A DNA stretch of 64,000 bases, taken from positions 1-64,000 of the forward strand of contig NZ_WTVQ01000024.1 of the NCBI RefSeq assembly GCF_012910955.1. Reading direction: 5' to 3'. Origin of the DNA: Aromatoleum diolicum. Lineage in GTDB: Bacteria; Pseudomonadota; Gammaproteobacteria; Burkholderiales; Rhodocyclaceae. Of this stretch, positions 1 to 7,776 are shown one piece after another. A program made the translations under genes and the position numbers. The notes under the pieces are model-generated. The model was not told where the DNA came from. It searched no databases and saw only the letters and a list, made by a program, of their open reading frames with translations. Each line of letters starts with the position of its first letter. Within the stretch, counting starts at the first letter, position 1.

Positions 1-21
1 GGCGGGGGGGCGTCGCGGCGT

Positions 22-939
22 TCAGGCATGCGCCCGGCGCCACTCGGCCAGTGCTTCGACAGTCTGATCGAGCGACGCGAGGACGCGCACGTCCGGCAGC
101 TTGCGCTCTTGTCCGCGCATGGCCGCGCCGCCCGCCCACACGGCGATCCGTGGCGGCAGGAGTCGGCGCAGTTCGTTGAGGCTGTCGACGGCCTGGCGCG
201 CGGGGAAGGCGGCGCTGAAGGACAGGGCGACGATGTCGAAGCTGCCCGCCGCGGCGGTATTGCAGATGTCGGCCAGCGGCGTCTGCGTGCCGAGCGAGAC
301 GCAATGCGCGCCTTCGGGCGTGAGCATCGCTTCGACCATCAGCAGTCCGAGCGAATGCTGTTCGTTGGGAAAGGTGGTGAGCAGGATGCGCGGGTGGCCG
401 AGGGGGCCGGTGCGCGCACCGATGGCGCTGCGCAGCAGGTTATGGATCTGCTCGGTGTACAGGTGTTCGCCCGGTACGTCGATCTCGCCGCGCAGCCAGG
501 CGTCGCCGACCGCGACGTTGAGCGGCGCTACGGTGTCGGCGACAAAACGCTGCAAGCCCTGCTTGAGCAGGATCTGTTGCAGGACGGCACGGACTTCGGG
601 GCTGTTGTGGCCGCGCAGTAGCGGCAGCAGGGCTTCCTGCGCTGCGCCCGGTGCGGCGTTGGTGATGTCGTTGCGCTCCTCGCCGAGCATGCGGGTGAGC
701 TCGTCGGTGGAGGCGGTGACGATTTTCGATGGTCGTTTGCCTTGGTCGAGCAGGCGCCGGATCAGGCGCAGCTTGTCCACCTGCTCGCGCGGGTAGAGCC
801 GCTCGCCGTGGGCGTCGCGCGACGGCTGCGGAAAGCCGTAGCGACGTTCCCACACGCGCAGGGTGTCCTTGGGCAGGCCCGTGTCGCGTTCGACCGCGGC
901 GATACCGAGGTGGGTGTCGAGGGTTTCTGTTTTGTTCAT
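22..939 (-). CDS. MerR-family regulator with cobalamin-binding (CarH/LitR-type) photosensory domain
   Basis: 305 residues. Residues about 10-80 form a MerR winged helix (GIAAVERDTGLPKDTLRVWE, then RRYGFP). The C-terminal half is a B12-binding module. W148 is followed by nine residues and E158-H159, the W-x9-EH signature of the adenosylcobalamin light sensors, and E193-x-H195-xx-G198 is the usual cobalamin motif, with H195 the expected lower cobalt ligand. Proteins of this family repress in the dark and release DNA when light breaks the Co-C bond. The gene is divergent from the lipid-modification operon starting at 1022 and shares an 82-bp control region with two inverted repeats, so autoregulation and control of that operon are likely. 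The histidine that follows the Trp in Thermus CarH is Leu here (L149), so the photochemistry could differ. Confidence 0.9.
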   Translation of the reverse strand: MNKTETLDTHLGIAAVERDTGLPKDTLRVWERRYGFPQPSRDAHGERLYPREQVDKLRLIRRLLDQGKRPSKIVTASTDELTRMLGEERNDITNAAPGAAQEALLPLLRGHNSPEVRAVLQQILLKQGLQRFVADTVAPLNVAVGDAWLRGEIDVPGEHLYTEQIHNLLRSAIGARTGPLGHPRILLTTFPNEQHSLGLLMVEAMLTPEGAHCVSLGTQTPLADICNTAAAGSFDIVALSFSAAFPARQAVDSLNELRRLLPPRIAVWAGGAAMRGQERKLPDVRVLASLDQTVEALAEWRRAHA

Positions 940-940
940 T

Positions 941-953
941 TTGTCGTGGACAA
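941..953. promoter_or_regulatory. Inverted repeat TTGTC-N3-GACAA, likely operator 1 of the B12/MerR regulator
   Basis: A perfect 5+5 inverted repeat with a 3-nt spacer lies directly upstream of the regulator start codon and 4 bp before the -35 hexamer of the rightward promoter. A second perfect copy is centred 63 bp away. Its use by the adjacent regulator is inferred from position. Confidence 0.6.
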
Positions 954-957
954 ATAC

Positions 958-986
958 TTGACTTCGTTTTTGATTGATCCTATCTT
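958..986 (+). promoter_or_regulatory. Predicted sigma-70 promoter of the lipid-modification operon
   Basis: TTGACT, a 17-bp spacer and TATCTT fit the sigma-70 consensus. The predicted transcript start is about 30 nt before the ATG at 1022. The -10 hexamer overlaps the -10 hexamer of the opposing promoter almost completely. Confidence 0.55.
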
Positions 987-1010
987 AGGGTCGTTGATGC
1001 GAATTGTCCA
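982..1010 (-). promoter_or_regulatory. Predicted sigma-70 promoter of the MerR/B12 regulator gene
   Basis: Read on the minus strand: TGGACA, a 17-bp spacer and TAAGAT. The -35 lies inside operator 2 (1004-1016) and the -10 (982-987) is the complement of the rightward -10, so RNA polymerase probably cannot occupy both promoters at once. Confidence 0.5.
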
Positions 1011-1016
1011 GGACAA
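1004..1016. promoter_or_regulatory. Inverted repeat TTGTC-N3-GACAA, likely operator 2
   Basis: A perfect copy of the repeat at 941-953. It overlaps the leftward -35, lies just downstream of the predicted rightward start point and overlaps the likely ribosome-binding bases (AGGA, 1010-1013) of the gene starting at 1022. A protein bound here should block both promoters. Confidence 0.6.
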
Positions 1017-1021
1017 ATACG

Positions 1022-1264
1022 ATGACGAAAACGAAGCCTTTGATGTCCCGCAGGGCGCTTGGTGCGAGCCTGCTGGTGCTCTTCGCGGGCCTGTTGTGGG
1101 GCGGCGGCCGTGTGGCATGGAGCCAGCCTGCGAATGCCGCGCCACTTGAACAGAAATCACACGCTGTCCAGGACAAACGCGATATCGATGCGCTGGATCT
1201 GATGCTCTTTGCGCACCGCGGGGATGTTGGCGCGTGGCGTGATGCGCAAGCGGTCGGACGCTGA
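1022..1264 (+). CDS. Small secreted protein of unknown function, first gene of the light/B12-linked operon
   Basis: 80 residues. The ATG at 1022 is preceded by AGGA at a spacing of 8 nt. The N-terminus has basic residues, a hydrophobic stretch (GASLLVLFAGLLWGG) and a plausible Ala-x-Ala cleavage site near residues 36-38, so the mature part would be only about 40 residues. There are no cysteines and I recognise no family. It ends just before the SD of the amine oxidase gene. A third, imperfect copy of the operator repeat (1164-1176) lies inside the reading frame. Confidence 0.55.
   Translation: MTKTKPLMSRRALGASLLVLFAGLLWGGGRVAWSQPANAAPLEQKSHAVQDKRDIDALDLMLFAHRGDVGAWRDAQAVGR
1164..1176. promoter_or_regulatory. 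Imperfect third copy of the operator repeat inside the small secreted gene
   Basis: CTGTC-CAG-GACAA differs from the perfect repeat at one outer base. It lies in codons of the preceding small gene, so it may be an auxiliary operator or chance. Its spacer (CAG) is identical to that of operator 2. Confidence 0.3.
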
Positions 1265-1274
1265 GGAGCGCGGC

Positions 1275-2621
1275 ATGAAGATGCGGGAGATCGGGCGCGG
1301 GCCGGATGGCGAGGGGCGGCGCATCGCGGTGATCGGGGCGGGGATCTCCGGGCTGGCGACAGCCTGGTTGATGTCACGCGAGGCCGAGGTGACGGTTTTC
1401 GAAGCTGGCGCCTATGCGGGCGGGCACACCAATACGGTGGATGTCACGGTCGACGGGGTGACGCATCCGGTGGATACCGGATTCCTGGTGTTCAACCGGC
1501 GCACCTATCCGAATCTGGTAGCGATGTTCGCTCTGCTCGGTGTCGACGCGGTCGAATCGGAGATGTCGTTCGCGGTGAGCCTCGAGGCGCCGGCGCTGGA
1601 ATGGGCGGGATCGGATCTGCAGTCGGTCTTCGCACAGCGGCGTAACCTGCTGCGGCCGGGTTTCTGGCGCATGTTGTCGGACATTGCGCGCTTTAACCGC
1701 GAGACGACGCAACTGGTCCTGGACGGTGCCGAGTCCGCCGCGAGCCTGGGCGATTTCCTCGCCGCAGGGGGCTACAGCAGCGAGTTCCGCGACTGGTACC
1801 TGTTGCCGATGGCGGCGGCGATCTGGTCGTGCCCGACACGCACGATGCTCGACTATCCGCTGGCGACCTTTGCGCGCTTTTGCCACAACCACGGCCTGCT
1901 GCAGGTCTTCGACCGGCCGCAGTGGATGACGGTGCGCGGTGGCGGTCGCGAGTATGTGCGGCGCATTCTCGCGCAGCTCGACGACGTGCGCCTGAACACG
2001 CCGGTGCGCGATGTGTTCCGCGACAGCGGGGGGGCATGGGTCCATGCCGGCGAGCGCGTGGAGCACTTCGATGAGGTCGTTTTCGCCTGCCACAGCGATC
2101 AGGCGCTGGCGATTCTCGGTGACGGGGCCAGTGCCGCCGAGCGCGAGATCCTCTCCGCTGTGCGCTACCAGGCCAACCGCGCGGTGCTGCATACCGATGA
2201 GCGGCTGCTGCCGCGGCGCAAGGCGGTATGGTCGGCGTGGAATTATCTGTCTGGCGCGCCGGCAGTGGGGGACGAGGGGGGCGAGCGGCCGGTGTCGGTC
2301 AGTTATCTGATCAACCGGTTGCAGCCTTTGCCCTTCGAGACCCCGTTGGTCGTGTCGCTGAACCCGTTTCATGAGCCGGCGCCGGAGAAGACTCTGGCGC
2401 GCTTCGACTATGCGCATCCGGTGTTCGATCGCGCCGCAATCGCGGCACAGGCGTGCTTGCCCGAGATCCAGGGCGTGCGTCATTGCTGGTTCGTGGGCGC
2501 GTGGACCGGCTACGGCTTTCACGAGGATGGGCTGAAATCCGCGCTTGATGTGGTCGAGCGGCTCGGTGGCAGCATTCCGTGGGGTGGCGCGGCACGCTCG
2601 TCGCAGCGGGTCGGCGCATGA
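1275..2621 (+). CDS. FAD-dependent amine oxidase-like protein (NAD/FAD-binding, lipid-modification cluster)
   Basis: 448 residues from the ATG at 1275, chosen because GAGGAG lies 6 nt upstream; longer starts would overlap the previous gene. The N-terminus has the dinucleotide-binding fold IAVIGAGISGLATAWLM followed by the acidic end of beta-2 (VTVFEAG) and the amine-oxidase continuation GGHTNTVDV. A second conserved block (CWFVGAWTGYGFHEDGLKSA) near the C-terminus is the FAD-closing motif. Family members sit beside DUF1365 and Cfa-like genes in ChrR- or LitR-controlled clusters, where they are thought to act on unsaturated or methylated phospholipid acyl chains. The exact reaction here is inferred. 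The stop overlaps the next start (ATGA). Confidence 0.85.
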   Translation: MKMREIGRGPDGEGRRIAVIGAGISGLATAWLMSREAEVTVFEAGAYAGGHTNTVDVTVDGVTHPVDTGFLVFNRRTYPNLVAMFALLGVDAVESEMSFAVSLEAPALEWAGSDLQSVFAQRRNLLRPGFWRMLSDIARFNRETTQLVLDGAESAASLGDFLAAGGYSSEFRDWYLLPMAAAIWSCPTRTMLDYPLATFARFCHNHGLLQVFDRPQWMTVRGGGREYVRRILAQLDDVRLNTPVRDVFRDSGGAWVHAGERVEHFDEVVFACHSDQALAILGDGASAAEREILSAVRYQANRAVLHTDERLLPRRKAVWSAWNYLSGAPAVGDEGGERPVSVSYLINRLQPLPFETPLVVSLNPFHEPAPEKTLARFDYAHPVFDRAAIAAQACLPEIQGVRHCWFVGAWTGYGFHEDGLKSALDVVERLGGSIPWGGAARSSQRVGA

Positions 2622-3400
2622 ATACGCAACCATCGCCGCTGGCCGCAGTCGTGTGTTTCGGCGCGGTGTTCCATCGCCGCCACGCGCCGGCCGACAACCG
2701 CTTTACCTATCCGGTGGCCTTCCTGCGGCTGCCCCTGTCACGCCTCGGCGAGCTGTCGGTGCCCCTGCTGGGGATCGATCGCGCCAACGTGTTCAGCTTC
2801 CGCACCGCCGACCACGGCCCGCGCGACGGCTCGGCCTTGCTGCGGTGGCTGCGCGAATTGCTTGCACGGCACGGGCTGGCGCATGTCGCGGATGGTGAGG
2901 TCGTGTTGCAGACCATGCCGCGCGTGTTCGGCTTCGTCTTCAATCCGGTCAGTTTCTGGTTCTGCCACGACCGCAACGGCGCACTGCGCGTGGTGCTGGC
3001 GGAGGTGAATAACACCTTCGGCGAGCACCACAACTACCTCGTGCATCACGACGATCTGCGACCGATCGCGCCGGGCGACGAACTGGTCGCGCGCAAGGTG
3101 TTTCACGTGTCGCCATTCTTTCCGGTACGCGGTGAATACCGTTTCCGCTTCGCCGGGCAGGCGTCGACGCATGTGGCGATCATCGACTACTGGGATGGCG
3201 ACGTGCGCCAGTTGAGCACATCGGTCGGTGGCGTGGCGCGGACGCTCGACGGACCGGCGATGGCGCGCTGGCTGCTGCGCTATCCCTTCATGACGCTGGG
3301 CGTCGTCACCCGCATTCACTGGCAGGCCCTGCGGCTATGGACGAAAAAAGTGGGCTTCTTCCGCAAACCCCTGCCGCCCCTTGAGGAAACGACACGATGA
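2618..3400 (+). CDS. DUF1365 family protein
   Basis: 260 residues. The ATG at 2618 overlaps the preceding stop by 4 nt. Family hallmarks are an N-terminal VVCFGAVFHRRHAP block, RVFGFVFNPVSFWFC near residues 112-126 and a conserved EVNNTFGEHHNYLV segment. No catalytic role is established for DUF1365, but it is nearly always paired with the amine-oxidase-like protein and a Cfa-like methyltransferase, as here, so a part in acyl-chain modification is likely. There is no signal peptide. Confidence 0.85.
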   Translation: MNTQPSPLAAVVCFGAVFHRRHAPADNRFTYPVAFLRLPLSRLGELSVPLLGIDRANVFSFRTADHGPRDGSALLRWLRELLARHGLAHVADGEVVLQTMPRVFGFVFNPVSFWFCHDRNGALRVVLAEVNNTFGEHHNYLVHHDDLRPIAPGDELVARKVFHVSPFFPVRGEYRFRFAGQASTHVAIIDYWDGDVRQLSTSVGGVARTLDGPAMARWLLRYPFMTLGVVTRIHWQALRLWTKKVGFFRKPLPPLEETTR

Positions 3401-4617
3401 ACATGATCGAACAGGCCATCGAGCCGCTTGCCCCGCGCGCCCTGTCGCGCATGCCCCGCGGCGCCCGGCTGGTGATGGGGCTGCTGGGTGAGTTGCAGGG
3501 CGGCGCCCTGGCTGTCGAACTGCCGGCGGGCGACACGCTGCGGGTGGGGCATGGTCGGCTGGTCGCGCACTGGCGCGTGCGCGATCTCGCGACCTTCGAT
3601 GCGGTGCTGGGGCGTGGCGACATCGGGCTCGGCGAGGCGTATATGGACGGCTTGTGGGAGACCGACGACCTGAGCGCGCTGCTGGGTCTGCTCGCGCACA
3701 ACCGCGAACGCCTCGGGGCGGCGGTGTATGGCCGTTTCCTGCAACTCGCGGGTTACCGGTTGTGGAACGCGTTGCGCGCCAATACGCGGCGCGGTTCGCG
3801 GCGCAACATCGAGGCGCATTACGACCTCGGCAATGACTTCTACGCGCTGTGGCTGGATCCGACGATGAGTTATTCGGCCGCGCTGTTTGCGTCCGCCGAC
3901 GATTCGCTGGAGGCCGCGCAGCGGCGCAAGTACCGGCGCATCCTCGAACGGCTCGACGCGCGTCCGGGACAGACGATCCTCGAGGTCGGCTGCGGCTGGG
4001 GCGGCTTTGCCGAGGTCGCGGTGCAGGAGTTCGGCTGCACGGTGCTGGGGCTGACGCTGTCGCCAGCGCAACTGGAGTTTGCCCGCGCGCGGGCCCAGCG
4101 CGGCGGTTTCGACGGGCGTGCCAGCTTCGAACTGTGTGATTACCGCGACGTGCGCGGCCAGTACGACCACATCGTGTCGATCGAGATGATCGAGGCGGTG
4201 GGCGAGCGCTTCTGGCCGGTGTATTTCCGCCAGCTCGCAGCGCGGCTGAAACCGGGCGGGCGTTGCGTGATCCAGGCGATCACCATCGCCGATGCGCTGT
4301 TCGGCCGCTACCGCCGCGGCACCGACTTTATCCAGCGCTACATCTTCCCCGGCGGCATGCTGCCGTCGCCGTCCGCGCTGTGTACGCATGCCGAAGCGGC
4401 CGGCCTGCAGCAGACCGGCGACTTCGCCTTCGGCGCCGACTACGGGCGCACGCTGGCGCACTGGCAACGGAATTTCACCGAGCGTCTGGCGGACGTGCGG
4501 GCACAGGGATTCTCCGACCGTTTCATCCGCATGTGGCGCTTCTACCTCGCCTATTGCGAGGCGGGATTCCTGGCCGGGGATGTCGATGTGCATCACTTCG
4601 AATTCGCGCATCGGTGA
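3397..4617 (+). CDS. Cyclopropane-fatty-acyl-phospholipid synthase-family methyltransferase
   Basis: 406 residues, overlapping the previous stop by 4 nt. The SAM site is clear (ILEVGCGWGG, residues 194-203), preceded by the family block AHYDLGNDFYALWLDPTMSY. True cyclopropane synthases have YSCAYW/F there, whose Cys helps hold the catalytic bicarbonate; this protein has Y159-S-A161, so the Cys is Ala. That fits the branch that methylates an acyl double bond (the UfaM-type step towards methylated or furan fatty acids) better than cyclopropanation, but the assignment is an inference from one motif plus context. Confidence 0.85.
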   Translation: MNMIEQAIEPLAPRALSRMPRGARLVMGLLGELQGGALAVELPAGDTLRVGHGRLVAHWRVRDLATFDAVLGRGDIGLGEAYMDGLWETDDLSALLGLLAHNRERLGAAVYGRFLQLAGYRLWNALRANTRRGSRRNIEAHYDLGNDFYALWLDPTMSYSAALFASADDSLEAAQRRKYRRILERLDARPGQTILEVGCGWGGFAEVAVQEFGCTVLGLTLSPAQLEFARARAQRGGFDGRASFELCDYRDVRGQYDHIVSIEMIEAVGERFWPVYFRQLAARLKPGGRCVIQAITIADALFGRYRRGTDFIQRYIFPGGMLPSPSALCTHAEAAGLQQTGDFAFGADYGRTLAHWQRNFTERLADVRAQGFSDRFIRMWRFYLAYCEAGFLAGDVDVHHFEFAHR

Positions 4618-4621
4618 AGCC

Positions 4622-5194
4622 ATGAACGGCTGTCGGGGGTATTTAGGGACACGCCTCTGGCGATGTGCGCTGGTGCTGTTGACGGCCGTGATGCTCCCGT
4701 TGCCGACCGCTCTCGCCTCGGGCATGCCCGACGTGCTGGCGAGCGAAGCCGCGGACTGGCGCCAACTCGGCCGCGGCGAGATGCGCTGGTTCGGCCTGCG
4801 CATCTATGAGGCGGCGCTATGGGTGCGCGGCGACGGCCGCTGGCGCGACGACCGCCCGTTCGCGCTGGAAATCCGCTATGCGCGGGATATCCCGTCGGCG
4901 CGACTGGTGGAGACCAGTATCGACGAAATGCGCCGGCTCGGCGTGGCCGACGCTGCACAACTCGCACGCTGGCAGGTCGATCTGGAGCGTGCGTTTCCGG
5001 CAGTGAGCGCGGGGGACGTGATTGTCGGCGTGCATCGGCCGGGCGCCGGTGCCGCGTTCTACCACCGTGGCCGGCTGACGACGGAAGTGCGCGACGTGGC
5101 ATTTGCGGCCGCATTCTTCGCCATCTGGCTCGACGCCCGCACGCGCGAACCGGCGCTGCGCACTCGCCTGCTCGGAGACGGTCGTGAAGGTTGA
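4622..5194 (+). CDS. Periplasmic chalcone-isomerase-like protein
   Basis: 190 residues. The start at 4622 gives a signal peptide (basic N-terminus, CALVLLTAVMLPLPTALAS core and cleavage region). The mature part begins with LGRGEMRWFGLRIYEAALW and continues with a regular alpha/beta pattern, as in the chalcone_isomerase-like family (PF16036-type). Bacterial members are probably lipid- or fatty-acid-binding rather than flavonoid enzymes. Its place in the operon suggests it binds or carries a modified acyl product in the periplasm. The next gene starts inside its last codons. Confidence 0.75.
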   Translation: MNGCRGYLGTRLWRCALVLLTAVMLPLPTALASGMPDVLASEAADWRQLGRGEMRWFGLRIYEAALWVRGDGRWRDDRPFALEIRYARDIPSARLVETSIDEMRRLGVADAAQLARWQVDLERAFPAVSAGDVIVGVHRPGAGAAFYHRGRLTTEVRDVAFAAAFFAIWLDARTREPALRTRLLGDGREG

Positions 5195-6446
5195 GCGTGC
5201 CACGGTGCTCGCCTATGGCGCCTTCGGCATGCCGTTGGCCTTTGCCGCGCTGCCGATCTACGTGCATGTGCCCAGACTGTACGCCGACGGACTCGGCCTG
5301 CCACTGGCGCTGGTCGGGGCGGTGCTGCTCGGCGCGCGCGTGCTCGATGCGCTGATCGATCCGCTGATCGGCTGGGCGAGCGATCGCTTCGCCGCGCGGC
5401 GGGCCTGGATCGTCGCATCGCTGCCGCTGCTGGCTTTCGGCTTGCTCGGCTTGCTGGCGCCGCCGAACGGCGCCGGCGCCGGCTGGCTCGCCACGCTGGT
5501 ATTCGTCGTCACGCTCGGCTATTCGGTGGCGAGCATCAATTACAGCGCCTGGGGCGCCGAGCTGGCGGACACCCCGGATGCGCGCACTCGCGTCGTCGCC
5601 AGCCGCGAAGCTTTCGCGCTGGGTGGCGTGGTGATGGCGGCGGCCCTGCCGTCGCTGCTTGGCGGTGATGAACGCGTGGGCCTCGCGCTGCTCGCATGGT
5701 CATTTCCGCTGGTACTCGTTTTCGGTGCCGGCTGGACGCTGATCGGCGCGCCCGCCGGCTTGCCGCCGCGCGACAGCGGCGCGTCGATGCTGACGTCGCT
5801 GCGCGGGGCGCTGGCGCACCGGCCCTTCGTGCTGCTGCTGCGGGCGTTCGCGGCCAACGGGATCGCCGCAGCGATTCCCGCGTCGACCGTGCTGTTCTTC
5901 ATTTCCGATGTGCTGCTTGCGGGTGCCTATTCCGGCCTGTTCCTTGTGCTGTATTTCGCTGCCGGAGCGGCGAGCATGCCGCTGTGGGTGCGACTCGCGC
6001 GTGCGCTCGGCAAGCTGCGCGCGTGGCTCTTCAGCATGTTGCTCGCCACGGGCGTGTTCGTCTGGGCGTGGACGCTGGGCGCCTCCGATGTGGCGGCGTT
6101 CGCGGTGATCTGTGTGCTGTCGGGGGCCGCGCTGGGGGCGGATCTGGCGCTGCCGACGGCGATGCTCGCCGATCTTCTGGCGCGCGATGCTGCAGTCGGC
6201 GAGCCGCGTGCCGGCGCATGGTTCGGCTGGTGGAACTTCGTCGCCAAGGCCAATCTGGCCCTCGCCGCCGGCCTGGCGCTGCCGCTGCTCGACGCATTCG
6301 GCTACGTGCCCGGCGCGGCGGGTAAGAACGGCCTCGTGGCGCTGTCGGCCGTGTATGCGCTCTTGCCGGTGGCGCTGAAACTCTTCGCCGCGGCCTTGCT
6401 GTGGCGCTGCCGGTATGAACTCGATTTTGAAGGAAGTCTGAAATGA
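5184..6446 (+). CDS. MFS transporter of the GPH/MelB-like type
   Basis: 420 residues. The GTG at 5184 is preceded by GGAG and overlaps the previous gene by 11 nt; downstream alternatives would remove the first membrane helix. About twelve hydrophobic segments are visible, with LIDPLIGWASDRFAARR as the loop 2-3 motif typical of sugar/cation symporter-like carriers. Homologues occur in photooxidative-stress lipid clusters (for example the ChrR regulon of Rhodobacter). The substrate is unknown; a lipid or lysolipid is one possibility. It ends in an ATGA overlap with the lipoprotein gene. Confidence 0.75.
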   Translation: MKVERATVLAYGAFGMPLAFAALPIYVHVPRLYADGLGLPLALVGAVLLGARVLDALIDPLIGWASDRFAARRAWIVASLPLLAFGLLGLLAPPNGAGAGWLATLVFVVTLGYSVASINYSAWGAELADTPDARTRVVASREAFALGGVVMAAALPSLLGGDERVGLALLAWSFPLVLVFGAGWTLIGAPAGLPPRDSGASMLTSLRGALAHRPFVLLLRAFAANGIAAAIPASTVLFFISDVLLAGAYSGLFLVLYFAAGAASMPLWVRLARALGKLRAWLFSMLLATGVFVWAWTLGASDVAAFAVICVLSGAALGADLALPTAMLADLLARDAAVGEPRAGAWFGWWNFVAKANLALAAGLALPLLDAFGYVPGAAGKNGLVALSAVYALLPVALKLFAAALLWRCRYELDFEGSLK

Positions 6447-6991
6447 GCAAATTCGCAATGCTGCTGGCCGGATTCGTGGGATTCGTGGGATTCGTGGGAT
6501 TGGGGGGCTGCGCCGGCGTCGAAGTGCGGAAATATGCCGCAGAGAAACCGCAACTCGACCTGCGCAGCTACTTCAACGGCACGCTCGACGCACACGGCAT
6601 GTTCCAGGACCGTTCCGGCGAGGTCGTGAAGCGCTTCCATGTCGTGATCGACGCACGCTGGCAGGGCGATGTCGGCACGCTCGACGAGCGTTTCACCTAT
6701 TCCGACGGCAGCACCCAGCGTCGCGTATGGACCCTGACGCGACATGACGCCCAACGCTACAGCGGGCGCGCCGACGACGTGGTCGGCGAGGCGCGCGGCG
6801 AGGCCTCCGGCAATGCACTGCGCTGGCGTTATGTGCTGATGTTGCCGGTCGATGGCAAGGTGTATCACGTCGACTTCGACGACTGGATGTTTCTGATCGA
6901 CGACAAGGTGATGCTCAATCGCTCGGTGATGCGCAAGTTCGGCTTCCGGCTCGGGGAGGTCACCCTGTCCTTCACGAAGCGGGGCGCGTGA
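6443..6991 (+). CDS. DUF3833 lipoprotein
   Basis: 182 residues, starting by ATGA overlap. The N-terminus is a lipoprotein signal whose core is made by three tandem 9-bp repeats (GGATTCGTG, 6470-6496) encoding Gly-Phe-Val, followed by LGGC as the lipobox. The mature domain matches DUF3833 in length and motifs (YFNGTLDAHGMFQDRSGEVV; DDWMFLIDDKVMLNRSVM). The family has a lipocalin-like look and occurs with SDR and Cfa genes in these clusters. A role in handling modified lipids at the envelope is inferred. Its stop overlaps the SDR start. Confidence 0.75.
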   Translation: MSKFAMLLAGFVGFVGFVGLGGCAGVEVRKYAAEKPQLDLRSYFNGTLDAHGMFQDRSGEVVKRFHVVIDARWQGDVGTLDERFTYSDGSTQRRVWTLTRHDAQRYSGRADDVVGEARGEASGNALRWRYVLMLPVDGKVYHVDFDDWMFLIDDKVMLNRSVMRKFGFRLGEVTLSFTKRGA

Positions 6992-7776
6992 TGGCCTTCG
7001 GCAGACCACTCAACACGCCGGTCCGCGACTGGCAGTGTCGTCGCGTCTGGCTGGTGGGGGCGTCCACCGGCATCGGCGCGGCGCTTGCACGGCGCCTGGC
7101 GGAGCAGGGCGCGCGGCTCGCGCTGTCGGCGCGCGGGCGCGAGAAGCTCGATGCGCTTGCCGCCCAGTGTCCCGGCGCGCACGTAGTGCCGATGGATGTC
7201 ACACAGCCGCAGGACTATCCGCGCGTGCGCGACGAGATCCTCGCGCTGTGGGGCGGCGTCGACGTGGTGGTGCTCAATGCCGGCACCTACGCCCCCATGC
7301 GCGCGTGGGAGCTGACGCCCGACTTGCTGCGCCACACCCTCGACACCAATCTTCTCGGCGTGATGGACGGGGTCGCCGCAGTGGTGCCGCAGCTGCTGGA
7401 GCAGGGCAGCGGCGCGCTCGTCATCGTTGGCAGCGTCGCCGGCTATGGCGGCCTGCCGCGGGCTGCCGCCTACGGCCCGTCGAAGGCCGCGCTGATCAAT
7501 CTTGCCGAATCGCTATACCTCGATCTCGCGCCGCGCGGCATCTCGGTGTTCCTCGTCAGTCCCGGCTTCGTCGCCACCCCGCTGACCGCGCAGAACGATT
7601 TCCGCATGCCGGCGCTGATTCAGCCCGACGAGGCCGCCGACGCGATCGTCGCGGGGCTGGCGCGCGGCGCCTTCGAAATCCATTTTCCGCGGCGTTTCAC
7701 CTGCCTCATGAAATTCCTGCGGCTGCTGCCCTATCACCTGTATTTCCCGGCGATCCGCCGCGCTACGGGGCTTTGA
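6991..7776 (+). CDS. Short-chain dehydrogenase/reductase
   Basis: 261 residues from the ATG at 6991; a GTG one codon earlier is equally possible and would overlap the previous stop by 4 nt. Classical SDR landmarks are the NAD(P) loop GASTGIGAA, the NAG of strand 4 (VVLNAGTY), the catalytic Ser in VGSVAG and the YGPSK active site, with PGFVATPLT after it. An Arg at the end of beta-2 (SARGRE) suggests NADPH. The C-terminal RRFTCLMKFLRLLPYHLYF is hydrophobic and may touch the membrane, which fits a lipid substrate. Confidence 0.85.
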   Translation: MAFGRPLNTPVRDWQCRRVWLVGASTGIGAALARRLAEQGARLALSARGREKLDALAAQCPGAHVVPMDVTQPQDYPRVRDEILALWGGVDVVVLNAGTYAPMRAWELTPDLLRHTLDTNLLGVMDGVAAVVPQLLEQGSGALVIVGSVAGYGGLPRAAAYGPSKAALINLAESLYLDLAPRGISVFLVSPGFVATPLTAQNDFRMPALIQPDEAADAIVAGLARGAFEIHFPRRFTCLMKFLRLLPYHLYFPAIRRATGL

